12,076 bases of DNA from Baffinella frigidus (GCA_026770585.1 MU646515.1:399608-411683), one strand, 5' to 3'. Positions 11,001-11,617 are shown, counted from the stretch's first letter. Numbers and translations: made by a program. Notes: a model not told the origin generated them from the letters alone.

Positions 11001-11412
11001 AGATTTCGCAGGTTGGAGGAGCGCCGGGAACCTCGAGTGGCACCGCCAGCGGAAACCGGTCCCACCGAGAATCAATAATTATTTCCCCAAAGTGGCCGAC
11101 TCGTGGTCCACATGTGTGTGAACTGACCGCAATTCACGATGTTTTTCTAGCCCGTGCAGGTCGTCCACGGGAATCTCACCATGTGGGAGATTTCGCAGGT
11201 AGGCGGCGCGCCTAGGACCTCCTACCGTAGGCCGAGGGATCCTAGGACCAAAAAGTCTCGGCCTACGGTAGGAGGTCCTAGGCAATCCCGTAGGCCTAAC
11301 TACCCCATTTTCAGGCCGTTAGCCTATGAAGGTGTAGGTATACCATGTGTGAGATTTCGCAGGTTGGAGGAGCGCCTGGCACTTCGAGCGGCACCGCCAG
11401 CGGAAATCGCAC
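7..11412 (-). CDS. Split gene, 12 recognised exons, glycosyltransferase-like protein (5' end missing)
   Basis: Exons in transcript order: I 11412-11344, II 8946-8834, III 7274-7236, IV 6544-6424, V 5268-5179, VI 3843-3733, VII 2649-2561, VIII 1894-1836, IX 1143-1097, X 921-841, XI 555-484, XII 111-7. All introns read GT...AG, phases agree at every junction, and the coding length is 993 bases (331 codons) before a TAA. Motifs in order: YHHLG joined to LGDHIVAAGLVR, LFRDVPN, FAELFYRHGGLPYASRW with SRD, YAFLHDDP, NVIFDYA, ELHLMDSSFALL, LHVYVR. From memory, this series occurs in the same order in uncharacterised proteins of bacteria, phages and algae that resemble GT-B glycosyltransferases (heptosyltransferase, GT9-like); no search was made. 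The gene model is well supported; the enzyme activity and substrate are inference. No start codon was assigned upstream of exon I. Confidence 0.8.
120..262 (+). repeat. TTTGGGG heptamer array in intron XI-XII
   Basis: About 20 tandem seven-base units, mainly GGGGTTT with a few TTTAGGG, TGTTGGG and TTTCGGG variants. On the gene's sense strand it reads CCCCAAA. It fills the intron between the exon XI relic and the acceptor of exon XII almost completely. Confidence 0.9.
269..340 (-). pseudogene. Exon XI relic copy
   Basis: Same 24 codons as exon XI: LHVYVRPNEDG then TPQVQGHANLYQ, ending CAG|GTTGGC. Relative to the intact copy, six codons differ synonymously and three change the residue. The 5' side reads CTAG|GG, which would shift the frame if used as acceptor, so this copy is probably not spliced. 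It is followed directly by TTTGGGG-type heptamers. Confidence 0.7.
341..483. repeat. Degenerate heptamers between the two exon XI copies
   Basis: Spacer between the two exon XI copies. Around 349-362 and 404-440 it carries CCCTAAA-class units in the orientation opposite to most arrays of this window (ACCCTCAACCCC, CCTAAACCCCAAACCCTG). The rest is unique sequence with no recognisable signal. Confidence 0.6.
484..555 (-). CDS. Exon XI, intact copy
   Basis: 24 codons in phase 0 between acceptor CAG (556-558) and donor CAG|GTACAC (donor GT at 483-482). It encodes VLHVYVRLNEDG followed by TPQVQGHVNLYQ. The L.H.Y.R pattern directly after a DSSF-containing exon agrees with the C-terminal part of the proposed family. 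A second, damaged copy lies at 269-340. Confidence 0.8.
559..645 (+). repeat. Mixed TTTGGGG/TTTAGGG heptamers
   Basis: Short degenerate runs of GGGGTTA, AGGGTTT and GGGGTTTAGGGTTT units separated by unique bases, directly upstream (sense strand) of the exon XI acceptor in intron X-XI. Confidence 0.65.
681..816 (+). repeat. CT microsatellite in intron X-XI
   Basis: About 136 bases of (CT)n with regular CCCTCTCTCT interruptions. On the gene's sense strand this is a GA-rich tract beginning about 25 bases after the exon X donor. Apparent proteins of serine, leucine and proline read from it are low-complexity artefacts. Confidence 0.95.
841..921 (-). CDS. Exon X, DSSF motif exon
   Basis: 27 codons, phase 0, between acceptor CCCCAAACAG (ending 922) and donor AAG|GTATGC (GT at 840-839). 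It reads GATELHLMDSSFALLADHLD then LSRVQRK. The ELH..DSSF..L.D pattern is the most family-like piece in the window: GT-B-like proteins of this type carry A.EIHC..SSF..L.D near the C-terminus (recalled, not searched). No second copy was seen. The acceptor is formed directly by the end of a heptamer array. Confidence 0.85.
925..1090 (+). repeat. TTTAGGG telomere-type array in intron IX-X
   Basis: Starts with TTTGGGG and GGGAGAGG units, then about 15 TTTAGGG units (963-1065) with single-base variants such as TTGAGGG, TTTCAGGG and TGTAGGG. The array extends from just after the exon IX donor to the exon X acceptor, so it is interstitial and intronic, not a chromosome end. Confidence 0.9.
1097..1143 (-). 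CDS. Exon IX, IFDY motif exon
   Basis: 47 bases: two bases completing a codon with exon VIII (G|GA) plus 15 codons SPVSNVIFDYAAMLE. The acceptor is AACCCAG and the donor GAG|GTTCGC. Joined to VIII and X it gives HPNEG-SPVSNVIFDYAAMLE-GATELH, in agreement with the NIFD..MIE.A.EIH order of the proposed family. Both splice sites abut TTTAGGG-class repeats. Confidence 0.8.
1147..1385 (+). repeat. Degenerate TTTAGGG array in intron VIII-IX
   Basis: TTTAGGG units at 1148-1210, then TCGAGGG and many single-base variants (TTTACGG, TTCAGGG, TTTATGG) to about 1345. At 1354-1385 the polarity flips to CCCTAAA (AAACCCTAAACCCTACACACC), so the array ends in an inverted arrangement. Confidence 0.85.
1426..1482 (-). 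pseudogene. Exon VIII relic, 3' half (left of foldback element)
   Basis: Reads LHVYHPNEGASPRTYPA then TGA. The first part matches the 3' half of exon VIII, but the donor dinucleotide is GC instead of GT (GAAG|GCGCC), so the copy runs on into 9 further codons and a stop. It is a near-exact direct repeat of 1688-1744 (one difference in 57 bases). Confidence 0.7.
1500..1688. mobile_element. Foldback/MITE-like element with 79-bp inverted repeats
   Basis: Arms 1501-1579 and 1609-1687 pair over 79 bases with about 8 mismatches around a 29-base centre. The ends read TAGAGCG...CGCTCTA, and ACTGT is found on both sides (1495-1499, 1688-1692), which may be a target duplication or part of the end. CAGTAGAG-like ends recall Tc1/mariner-pogo MITEs, but that is a weak inference. 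It contains no coding capacity and sits between two exon VIII relics. Confidence 0.8.
1688..1744 (-). pseudogene. Exon VIII relic, 3' half (right of foldback element)
   Basis: 56 of 57 bases equal the copy at 1426-1482. The one change turns the proline of YHPNEG into leucine. It has the same lost GT donor and the same TGA after RTYPA. Confidence 0.7.
1753..1832 (+). repeat. TTTCGGG array
   Basis: One TTTAGGG followed by about nine near-perfect TTTCGGG units, ending at the exon VIII donor (sense strand: GAAG|GTGAACCCTGAACCCGAAACCC). The A to C variant removes the stop codon that TTTAGGG creates, so long frames open here on both strands. Confidence 0.9.
1836..1894 (-). CDS. Exon VIII, intact copy
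   Basis: 59 bases: one base completing GA|G from exon VII, 19 codons FVIDRSAVRKGLHVYHPNE, and one base given to exon IX. The acceptor is GAAAGCAG and the donor GAAG|GTGAAC. After the LHDDPRR exon it gives DPRR-E-FVID, corresponding to the HDD..R.F.I segment of the family. Three damaged copies lie at 1426-1482, 1688-1744 and 2080-2125. Confidence 0.8.
1903..1975 (+). repeat. TTTCGGG/TCTCAGG array
   Basis: Six TTTCGGG units followed by TCTCAGG and TTTCGTG variants, starting directly upstream (sense strand) of the exon VIII acceptor and lying between it and the truncated exon VIII copy. Confidence 0.85.
2018..2081 (+). repeat. TCTGGTG heptamer array
   Basis: A run of the seven-base unit TCTGGTG (best at 2033-2081) with TCTCGGG and TCGGGTC at its left end. 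It replaces the 3' part of the exon VIII relic at 2080-2125. Confidence 0.9.
2080..2125 (-). pseudogene. Exon VIII relic, 5' part
   Basis: After acceptor GAAAGCAG it reads FVIDRSAVRKGLH, nearly base-for-base like exon VIII, then breaks at MHQ into TCTGGTG repeats (sense CACCAGA). The donor and the YHPNE codons are missing. Confidence 0.75.
2137..2558 (+). repeat. Long degenerate TTTCGGG array, intron VII-VIII
   Basis: About 420 bases of heptamers: TTTGGGG at 2145-2165, then mostly TTTCGGG with TTTCGTG, TGTCGGG, TTCAGGT, TTCGAGT variants. It ends at the exon VII donor. Frames reading FRVSGFG (plus) or PETRNPK (minus) across it are created by the repeat: the 7-base unit shows the same seven codons in every frame, none a stop. 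Confidence 0.9.
2561..2649 (-). CDS. Exon VII, HDD motif exon
   Basis: 89 bases, phase 0 in, phase 2 out: 29 codons AKAIALARLDGGLPAEGGEY followed by AFLHDDPRR and GA. The acceptor is GGCAG (complement of 2650-2654) and the donor GA|GTGCGA. YAFLHDDP matches the Y.F.HDD box of the proposed family, which follows the RW...RD..E box encoded by exon VI. A short relic of its 5' end lies at 2845-2867. Confidence 0.8.
2650..2900. other. Intron VI-VII, left part, with an exon VII fragment
   Basis: Mostly unique sequence. At 2867-2845 (minus) an exon VII 5' fragment reads AKAMADSA after GGCAG, against AKAIALAR in the exon. At 2769-2782 lies AGAGCGAACGCTCT, a near-palindrome with the same AGAGCG ends as the foldback element at 1500-1688. 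Nothing else was recognised. Confidence 0.5.
2901..3007. repeat. Imperfect inverted repeat
   Basis: CCGTTATCACTTTTTGTG at the left pairs with CATAAAAGTGATACGG at the right. Inside, GTGTTAG and TTTTAT also have counterparts in the other arm, with small gaps. It looks like an old, eroded foldback element of about 107 bases with no coding capacity. Confidence 0.55.
3122..3183 (-). pseudogene. Exon VI relic A
   Basis: 3' part of exon VI: LPCRSR, then TGA in place of the Trp codon, then WHLTRDPAAE and donor GAG|GTATAA. The donor is kept but the in-frame stop makes the copy unusable. Confidence 0.7.
3281..3340 (-). pseudogene. Exon VI relic B
   Basis: Reads LPYTSRWEHWNLSRDQDAD with a GAT|GTACCG end. 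The 5' half (LSFAELFYRHGG) is missing and replaced by intron-like sequence. Confidence 0.7.
3345..3735 (+). repeat. About 21-bp minisatellite, CTTACTAGTCGTGTTATA type
   Basis: Repeated units such as CTTACTAGTCTTGTTATGCC and CTTTCTAGTCGTGTTATATA, best in 3630-3735, with scattered units at 3390-3410 and 3465-3485. TAAGGTCGGCTTACACAC(T) recurs at 3066-3080, 3340-3356, 3410-3428 and 3592-3610. These units form the spacers between exon VI copies and begin at their donors. Confidence 0.7.
3487..3582 (-). pseudogene. Exon VI relic C
   Basis: Reads GLSFAEMLYRHGGLPYASRW, then EHWHLSRDQDAE and donor GAG|GTATTA. Only the first five codons and the acceptor are lost; the remaining frame is open. It differs from the intact copy mostly at synonymous positions. 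Confidence 0.75.
3733..3843 (-). CDS. Exon VI, intact copy (FY...RW...RD motif)
   Basis: 111 bases, 37 codons, phase 0 on both sides: ALLTGGLSFAELFYRHGGLP, then YASRWEHWHLSRDQEAE. The acceptor is CGGCAG and the donor GAG|GTATGA. The pattern FxxxFYxxxGxPYxxRWxxxxxxRDxxxE is characteristic of the middle of the proposed family. This is the only one of six copies in the cluster (3122-4300) with both splice sites and a full open frame. Confidence 0.85.
3901..3976 (-). pseudogene. Exon VI relic E
   Basis: Acceptor GTGCAG is kept, then ALLTEGLSFAELFYTHGGLP and YTSRWK. The copy then leaves exon homology into AGTCAACT-rich sequence. It shares this break point with relic F, so one of the two derives from the other. 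Confidence 0.75.
4023..4160. mobile_element. Foldback element, CCTACGGTAGG family
   Basis: Outer arms AACGCCAGCG (4023-4032) and CGCTGGCGTT (4151-4160) match perfectly. Inner arms GCCTACGGTAGGA...CCTCCTACGAC and GTCGTAGGAGG...TCCTACCGTAGGC also pair with small gaps. It is non-coding, 138 bases, and inserted between exon VI relics E and F. The core is shared with the elements at 4412, 10815 and 11210. Confidence 0.8.
4225..4300 (-). pseudogene. Exon VI relic F
   Basis: Acceptor GTGGCAG, then ALLTGGLSFAELFYHHNLLP and YTSRWE, followed by the same AGTCAACTC tail as relic E. The donor-side 13 codons are missing. Confidence 0.75.
4412..4444. repeat. Perfect 12-bp hairpin, CCTACGG family
   Basis: ATCCGTAGGAAC (4412-4423) pairs fully with GTTCCTACGGAT (4433-4444) around a C-rich 9-base loop. 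The following GCCTGCCGTAGGGTCGTAGG resembles the right arm of the element at 4023-4160, so this may be a truncated relative. Confidence 0.75.
4445..4640. other. Intergenic-like part of intron V-VI
   Basis: No exon copy, heptamer or hairpin was recognised, apart from GGGGTTATTCGAAACCC, which resembles the GGTTATTCGAAAGTTAAC arm at 8360-8377. An open frame across 4468-4656 on the plus strand lacks family-like features. Confidence 0.4.
4797..4850 (-). pseudogene. Exon V relic, distal copy
   Basis: Minus strand reads QLRLGFHKPHPF, matching QLRLGFHKHASS of exon V, then diverges before the donor. The upstream part (DYFLEAHGAA) is replaced by a GC-rich palindromic stretch CAGCTGCGGCGCGCAGCTC. Confidence 0.6.
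4925..4952 (-). pseudogene. Exon V relic, very short
   Basis: Minus strand reads DKHASSLW, resembling HKHASSTG at the 3' end of exon V. It has no donor. Short and therefore uncertain. Confidence 0.4.
4977..5080 (+). repeat. GA microsatellite
   Basis: About 100 bases of GAGAGA with a few AAGC, GAGC and GAGT interruptions. On the gene's sense strand it is a CT tract a few bases after the donor of the exon V relic at 5093-5134. Serine/leucine frames read through it are low complexity. Confidence 0.95.
5093..5134 (-). pseudogene. Exon V relic with intact donor
   Basis: Reads QLRLGFHKHASSTG and ends in donor GGG|GTGAGT like the intact exon V, but the first 16 codons and the acceptor are missing. 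Codon changes against exon V are synonymous (CTC/CTG, CGA/AGG, CTC/CTT, GCT/GCC, ACG/ACT). Confidence 0.75.
5179..5268 (-). CDS. Exon V, intact copy
   Basis: 90 bases, 30 codons, phase 0: VMHKRADYFLEAHGAAQLRL then GFHKHASSTG. The acceptor is GAGCAG and the donor GGGG|GTGAGT is the strongest 5' splice site in the window. The LRLGF segment lies where the proposed family has VLRVGF, between the RD.PN and FY...RW boxes. Five damaged copies surround it. Confidence 0.8.
5300..5422 (+). repeat. TTGATTGATTCA minisatellite, left block
   Basis: Short AT-rich units (TTGATTGATTCG, TAATTGATTGATT, CATTGATTCATTGATC) alternating with AGGGTCC/AAGTCCC spacers. It separates exon V from its relic at 5425-5483. 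Confidence 0.75.
5425..5483 (-). pseudogene. Exon V relic, 5' two thirds (copy 1)
   Basis: Acceptor ATGCAG, then IMHRRVDYFLEVHGAAQL, breaking off after QL into ACCGAATCGATCAATGAATC. Same break and same following sequence as the relic at 5662-5720. DYFLE and GAAQL differ from exon V by silent changes only. Confidence 0.75.
5530..5660 (+). repeat. TTGATTGATTCA minisatellite, right block
   Basis: AT-rich units like those at 5300-5422, ending with GAATCATTGATTCATTGATCGATTCGGT. It contains a small hairpin GCCTC...GAGGC at 5582-5601. Confidence 0.7.
5662..5720 (-). pseudogene. Exon V relic, 5' two thirds (copy 2)
   Basis: Acceptor GAACAG, then IIHNWTDYFLEAHGAAQL and the same break as copy 1. Against exon V the DYFLEAHGAAQL segment has only silent changes (GAC/GAT, TTC/TTT, CTG/CTA, GGC/GGT). 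Confidence 0.75.
5721..6085. repeat. Intron IV-V with an 80-bp tandem duplication
   Basis: 5889-5968 and 5971-6050 are tandem copies (AGAACCGGATCGGGA.GGAGG ... TTTAGTGTCCATCT.TTCGC). Shorter tandem units GAGGTCGGGATGGAGGAGA precede them at 5860-5890, and AATCCCTCAC is repeated at 5750-5815. No exon homology was recognised; small open frames here are not supported. Confidence 0.7.
6098..6150 (-). pseudogene. Exon IV relic, 3' fragment
   Basis: Minus strand reads NDDPNGEVLAVEDAFVDL, corresponding to DVPNVEILAVEDEYQ of exon IV. The CAG donor is lost and the frame runs to a TGA at about 6086. Confidence 0.6.
6170..6233 (+). repeat. 32-bp tandem duplication at an exon IV donor
   Basis: 6170-6201 and 6202-6233 are two copies of a 32-base unit, C(C/T)TGAGTTTGCTTTACAATAT...CCTGGTA, with few differences. 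The unit contains the donor CAG|GT of the exon IV relic, so the donor region was duplicated. Confidence 0.8.
6228..6322 (-). pseudogene. Exon IV relic, 3' three quarters
   Basis: Reads IVAMANYSWSVARLFRDVPN then IVILAVEDEYQ with donor CAG|GTACGA. The acceptor and the SLAREHKLVKL codons are missing. Against the intact exon IV the residue changes include Arg to Trp, Val to Ile and Glu to Val; other changes are silent. Confidence 0.75.
6424..6544 (-). CDS. Exon IV, intact copy (RDVPN motif)
   Basis: 121 bases: one base completing AG|C with exon III, then 40 codons LAREHKLVKLVAMANYSRSV and ARLFRDVPNVEILAVEDEYQ. The acceptor is preceded by a pyrimidine-rich TTCCTTCCCTCGGTTCGCAG; the donor is CAG|GTACCA. 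RD.PN followed by a run of hydrophobics and acidic residues fits the second strand-helix unit of the N-terminal Rossmann-like domain in GT-B-like proteins. A 26-base fragment (ALVKRVD) of the same exon lies just upstream at 6575-6600. Confidence 0.8.
6655..6824. mobile_element. Foldback/MITE-like element with G-box stem
   Basis: Outer arms GAGGCTATCCATGCGAACA.AATAAATGTCGAT pair with one mismatch (6661-6694 and 6785-6818; weaker pairing extends to 6655/6824). At the centre GGTCACGTGGCGCCC (6716-6730) and its exact complement (6738-6752) form a 15-bp stem with a 7-base loop. Non-coding. CACGTG in the stem is a known binding core for bHLH/bZIP proteins, but any such role here is inference. Confidence 0.85.
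6825..7090. other. Unassigned intron III-IV sequence with a 23-bp palindrome
   Basis: At 6873-6895, ACGCTCTACAG-A-CTGTAGAGCGT is perfectly palindromic around base 6884. It equals two ends of the 1500-1688 element facing each other, so it may be a footprint or a minimal deletion derivative. The rest is unique, purine-rich at 7025-7090, with no exon homology recognised. Confidence 0.6.
7091..7224 (+). repeat. TTTAGGG/TTTGGGG array in intron III-IV
   Basis: About 18 heptamers, TTTAGGG and TTTGGGG mixed with TGTAGGG, ending just after the exon III donor (sense strand). Confidence 0.9.
7236..7274 (-). CDS. Exon III, intact copy (LGDHI motif), 39-bp microexon
   Basis: G, then LGDHIVAAGLVR, then AG: 39 bases with phase 2 on both sides. 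The acceptor is GGACAG and the donor AG|GTCCTA. Joined to exon II (CTC GG|G CTG) it gives YHHLG-LGDHIVAAGLVR, and joined to exon IV (CGC AG|C CTG) it gives R-S-LAREHK. [IV]YHHLGLGDHI..NGLVR is the N-terminal signature I recall for the family, where a glycine-rich loop follows the first strand. Two relics follow at 7377-7415 and 7565-7608. Confidence 0.8.
7377..7415 (-). pseudogene. Exon III relic, copy 1
   Basis: Acceptor GGACAG is kept, then RGDHIEAAGLVQ. The donor GT is lost (CAGACCCC). Silent changes against exon III include GAT/GAC, GCT/GCG and CTT/CTC. Heptamers flank it on both sides. Confidence 0.7.
7565..7608 (-). pseudogene. Exon III relic, copy 2
   Basis: Acceptor GGGCAG, then PGDHIV, a small insertion (TVTSQ), and GLV. 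The insertion creates a self-complementary GTGACAGTCACGTCAC. The donor is doubtful. Confidence 0.65.
7763..8190 (-). other. Unassigned intron II-III stretch with an open frame
   Basis: A minus-strand frame of 124 codons (8090-7716) starts ATG and has mixed composition with an acidic part (DLEEKESGPENLSEESEPLV) and a small NFTNFTNF tandem. It does not fit the splice phase between exons II and III, which already join directly, and its last 15 codons are heptamer repeat. It could be a retained-intron frame, a captured exon or chance. The 8110-8165 part is a diverged copy of 4685-4735 (shared GGCGGC.GTGTTGGT and AAGGTCTCTCTC). Confidence 0.25.
8193..8310 (-). pseudogene. Exon II relics y and z (left of the pair)
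   Basis: 8214-8193 reads VVYHHLGY; 8310-8258 reads PPKEHLPTLVIYHHL with donor GG|GTGAGA. Both lack the 5' half of exon II. The whole 8194-8310 segment, including the TCTCAATAAGGGAGTCTC spacer, is repeated at 8538-8656 with a few changes. Confidence 0.7.
8309..8407. repeat. Hairpin and direct repeats, TTAACTTTCGAACAACC type
   Basis: GTTAACTTTCGAACAACC (8335-8352) pairs with GGTTATTCGAAAGTTAAC (8360-8377), 17 of 18. Related direct units ATTGACTTTTGAACA (8311-8325) and ATTGACTGTTGAATA (8389-8403) flank it. A compact non-coding foldback of about 100 bases inside intron sequence. Confidence 0.7.
8425..8530 (+). repeat. GGTCTCTCATTGATAA minisatellite
   Basis: Six to seven units of GGTCTCTCATTAATAAC / GGTCTCTTATTGATAA with variable spacing. 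The unit also occurs singly at 8577-8595 (GGTCTCTCAATAAGGG) beside exon II relics. Confidence 0.8.
8537..8705 (-). pseudogene. Exon II relics x and b
   Basis: 8558-8537 reads VIYHHLG. 8705-8613 reads SGGGVLSESQTICWT, then PLKEHLPTLVIYHHL with donor GG|GTGAGA. One codon is inserted in the glycine run. The 5' end is cut by the small element at 8706-8774, and the acceptor is lost. Confidence 0.75.
8706..8774. mobile_element. 69-bp inverted-repeat element, copy 1
   Basis: Ends TCTTACGGGTGGG and CCCACCCTTAAGA, with GTGCTATGGTATAGCTA and GGCTAAGATAGCA inside. Copies of the same size at 9414-9482 and a related one at 10615-10680 share GCTATGG..(T/C)AGCTA and AAGATAGCA..(T)CCACCCTTA. Non-coding. Confidence 0.8.
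8834..8946 (-). CDS. Exon II, intact copy (YHHLG motif)
   Basis: 113 bases, phase 0 in, phase 2 out: VRLVLRSASGGVLSESQTFF, then WTPPKEHLPTLVIYHHL and GG. The acceptor is AACCAG directly after a TTTGGGG heptamer; the donor is GG|GTACCG. HLPTLVIYHHLG is the predicted first beta strand running into the glycine loop completed by exon III. It is the only copy in the cluster (8193-9820) with both ends. The weaker GTACCG donor, compared with GTGAGA in relics b and z, is worth noting. Confidence 0.8.
8947..9056 (+). repeat. Degenerate heptamers upstream of exon II
   Basis: TTTGGGG, TTTAAGG, TTTACGG, TTTAGGG and TTATTAT variants directly next to the exon II acceptor, with TTTAGGGTTTAGGG at 9040-9054. 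Confidence 0.8.
9105..9235 (-). pseudogene. Exon II relics e and f
   Basis: 9168-9105 reads VWSVLRSASGWTGPPLDNVP and 9235-9178 reads PASGWTGPPREKFPDL. The first nine codons match exon II (VLRSASG), after which both share a different tail GWTGPP. A third GWTGPP-like piece is at 9775-9820 (RWTGPPRDNVP). They form a sub-family of the exon with its own 3' end. Confidence 0.6.
9236..9359. other. Intron I-II spacer, nothing recognised
   Basis: Unique sequence with no exon copy, heptamer or hairpin. A minus-strand frame passes through from exon II relic c but carries no family motif. Confidence 0.4.
9360..9413 (-). pseudogene. Exon II relic c
   Basis: Reads SGGTLSESQTIFWTP. The YHHLG part is missing on the left, and the 5' end is cut by the 69-bp element at 9414-9482, as in relic b. 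Against exon II the SES codons differ silently (GAA/GAG, AGC/AGT). Confidence 0.7.
9414..9482. mobile_element. 69-bp inverted-repeat element, copy 2
   Basis: Differs from 8706-8774 at only a few positions and has the same neighbours: exon II relic on the left, AACA(A/G)AACCCGGTGGTTT-like sequence on the right. It was therefore duplicated together with the relic. Confidence 0.85.
9483..9689. other. Intron I-II spacer with AT-rich and heptamer-like parts
   Basis: 9505-9548 is a T-rich tract with TTTTAAATTGATTTTTAAATTG repeats; 9590-9660 has TTTCGGG and TTTCAGG heptamers. No exon homology. Confidence 0.5.
9690..9820 (-). pseudogene. Exon II relics d and g
   Basis: 9756-9700: acceptor AAACAG, then VRIVLRSASGGMLSES, with five or more silent differences from exon II (GTG/GTA, CTG/CTT, CGA/CGT, GCC/GCG, TCC/TCT). 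After SES it turns into FPIF and unrelated sequence. 9820-9775 reads RWTGPPRDNVP, related to relics e and f. Confidence 0.7.
9821..10109. other. Intron I-II spacer with short palindromes
   Basis: Holds GTGTCAAAGGCGGTTTGACAC (9872-9892, 7-bp stem) and a C run at 9971-9985. A minus-strand frame is open across it but shows no repeat copy and no family motif, so no gene is called. Confidence 0.4.
10110..10148 (-). pseudogene. Exon I relic g
   Basis: Reads EVPGAPPTYDLG, matching EVPGAPPTCEIS of exon I. The left part after DLG and the 5' codons are lost; the latter are replaced by the CCCCTGA satellite. Confidence 0.6.
10146..10326 (+). repeat. CCCCTGA heptamer array (inverted polarity)
   Basis: About 25 units of ACCCCTG/ACCCCTC. 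The complement is TCAGGGG, a TTTAGGG-class heptamer, so this array runs opposite to most others. Flanked by exon I relic g on the left and unique sequence on the right. Confidence 0.95.
10327..10492. other. Intron I-II spacer with 10-bp hairpin
   Basis: AACTAACACT (10393-10402) pairs exactly with AGTGTTAGTT (10435-10444) around a 32-base loop. CCTGAAACCTGAAACC at 10473-10490 is heptamer-like. Confidence 0.6.
10493..10561 (-). pseudogene. Exon I relic f
   Basis: Reads VRYPLAVPLEVSDAPPTCEL and SHF over 23 codons after an AAAG acceptor. The donor is lost (TTT|TGGG instead of ATG|GT). Changes against exon I are a mix of silent and replacement. Confidence 0.7.
10572..10680. mobile_element. Compound foldback: AT-centred hairpin plus third inverted-repeat copy
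   Basis: CCCCTAAGATAACCCATTTTTTT (10578-10600) folds on AAAAAAATAGGCTATCTTAGGGG (10601-10623) with two mismatches, with weaker pairing to 10572/10629. The right half runs into a 66-base relative of the 8706/9414 element (10615-10680), framed by GTTTTGTGCTATGG and CCATGGCACAAAAC (10681-10694). Confidence 0.75.
10741..10768 (-). pseudogene. Exon I relic e, short
   Basis: Reads PPAFEISHT against PPTCEISHM. The right side (5' codons) is replaced by TTTCGCG/TTTCAGG heptamer-like sequence. Confidence 0.55.
10815..10976. mobile_element. Long foldback element, CCTACCGTAGG family
   Basis: Nearly perfect palindrome: ATAGGCTAACGGCCTGAAAA...GTAGG on the left and its complement on the right, arms about 65 bases with few mismatches and a 20-base centre (GGATCCTAGGACCAAAAAGT region). 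TAACGGCCTGAAAATGGGG marks the ends. Non-coding. Its right part and the neighbouring exon I relic are duplicated 351 bases further on. Confidence 0.9.
10993..11061 (-). pseudogene. Exon I relic d (near-intact)
   Basis: Reads RFPLAVPLEVPGAPPTCEIS and HM with donor ATG|GTATAC, identical in protein to exon I over 22 codons. Five codons differ, all silently; the only replacement is at the first codon, where the acceptor CAG|GTG is also destroyed. If a cryptic acceptor were used it could still be an alternative exon. Confidence 0.7.
11180..11220 (-). pseudogene. Exon I relic c
   Basis: Reads EVLGAPPTCEISHM with donor ATG|GTGAGA. The 5' codons are replaced by the arm of the palindrome at 11210-11283, and the element's GAGGTCCTAGGC supplies the first codons of the match. 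Confidence 0.65.
11210..11283. mobile_element. Truncated foldback with perfect 27-bp stem
   Basis: 11210-11236 (GCCTAGGACCTCCTACCG...) is exactly complementary to 11257-11283 around a 20-base loop. It is the inner part of the 10815-10976 element; the outer right arm follows to 11330 but the outer left arm is missing. Confidence 0.9.
11344..11412 (-). CDS. Exon I, intact copy (first recognised exon)
   Basis: 69 bases, 23 codons, phase 0: VRFPLAVPLEVPGAPPTCEI then SHM. The acceptor is TCGGCAG and the donor ATG|GTATAC. It joins in phase to exon II (SHM|VRLVL). The acceptor shows it is not the first exon, and no start codon was placed. This N-terminal part has no family counterpart that I recognise; it could be a linker after a signal or anchor segment. 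It stands out as the only copy in its cluster with both splice sites. Confidence 0.7.
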
Positions 11413-11437
11413 CTGCCGAGGACGTGACAAGTTGGCT

Positions 11438-11589
11438 CTTATCTCAGAAAAGGGATTTTTAAATTCGTTTTCTTAAGTCAATTCCTGTACAAATTCGTCA
11501 ACTTATTCTTTTCTCTGCGCATAAGTTGACAAATTTGAAGGGGGATTGACTTAAGAAAACGAATTTAAAAATCTCTTTTCTGAGACAAG
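11438..11589. mobile_element. Foldback/MITE-like element with 69-bp arms
   Basis: Arms 11438-11506 and 11521-11589 match over 69 bases with about 7 mismatches around TCTTTTCTCTGCGC. GGACGTGACA occurs on both sides (11420-11429, 11605-11614), a possible but unusually placed target duplication. Non-coding, AT-rich relative to its surroundings. It lies just upstream of exon I. Confidence 0.85.
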
Positions 11590-11617
11590 CTCGGAGTACA
11601 AGACGGACGTGACATGC

